A stretch of 5,376 bases of DNA from Candidatus Gracilibacteria bacterium CG2_30_37_12 (lineage in GTDB: Bacteria; Patescibacteriota; Gracilibacteria; BD1-5; UBA2023), in contig MNYO01000030.1 in assembly GCA_001873165.1 (NCBI GenBank), positions 1 through 5,376 of the forward strand, given 5' to 3'. Below are positions 5,363 through 5,376 of the stretch, one piece after another. The notes under the pieces are model-generated. The model saw nothing but the letters and a program-made list of their open reading frames with translations, had not been told where the DNA came from and made no database searches. The position numbers and the translations under genes are program-made. Positions within the stretch are counted from its first letter, which is position 1, and each line of letters begins with the position of its first letter.

Positions 5363-5376
5363 TGATTGAATCCTCA

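Overview
The window reads as genomic DNA from a bacterium that decodes UGA as glycine (genetic code 25), as in Absconditabacteria (SR1) and Gracilibacteria (BD1-5); the sequence does not decide between them. All three long genes are interrupted by UGA when read with the standard code, but become full-length, recognisable proteins when UGA is read as Gly. Several UGAs fall on conserved glycines, all three genes end in TAA or TAG, and composition is strongly AT-rich. No canonical Shine-Dalgarno motif precedes any of the three starts.

Layout: positions 1-352 hold no intact gene. They contain a possible start of a minus-strand secreted protein running off the left edge (1-47), a short minus-strand relic resembling the glycine-rich core of LOG/lysine-decarboxylase-like proteins (137-265), and a possible -10 box for the next gene. 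Positions 353-1699 encode a membrane protein that fuses a DedA/VTT domain to a PAP2 lipid phosphatase, probably for polyprenyl-phosphate (cell-wall lipid carrier) recycling. Positions 2068-2937 encode a 289-residue protein with two CxxC pairs (zinc ribbon-like) and a weakly GNAT-like segment. Positions 3035-5140 encode a 701-residue sensor histidine kinase with a multi-pass membrane N-terminus, a GAF-like region, a DHp helix with His488 and a HATPase domain. No response regulator is visible. All three genes are on the + strand.

The most striking structure is a perfect 186-bp inverted repeat (1627-1812 and 5170-5355) bracketing the second and third genes. Each copy looks like a small non-autonomous transposable element (MITE) of about 182 bp with imperfect 24-bp terminal inverted repeats beginning GG and an internal hairpin. 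The left copy is flanked by a perfect 8-bp direct repeat, GAAATAAC, and has inserted at the very end of the VTT-PAP2 gene. Removing it restores a frame that ends one codon later in TAA (1821-1823); with it, the protein gains a 23-residue tail encoded by the element. The right copy lies 32 bp past the kinase stop codon and has only a 6/8 flanking repeat. The opposed identical copies could support inversion of the 3.4-kb segment carrying the zinc-ribbon protein and kinase.

A two-tier hairpin (14-bp inner and 8-bp outer stems) overlaps the start codon of the second gene and may act as a terminator, operator or translation switch. I see no CRISPR array, tRNA or rRNA, and no gene cluster that clearly makes up a new defence or metabolic system.
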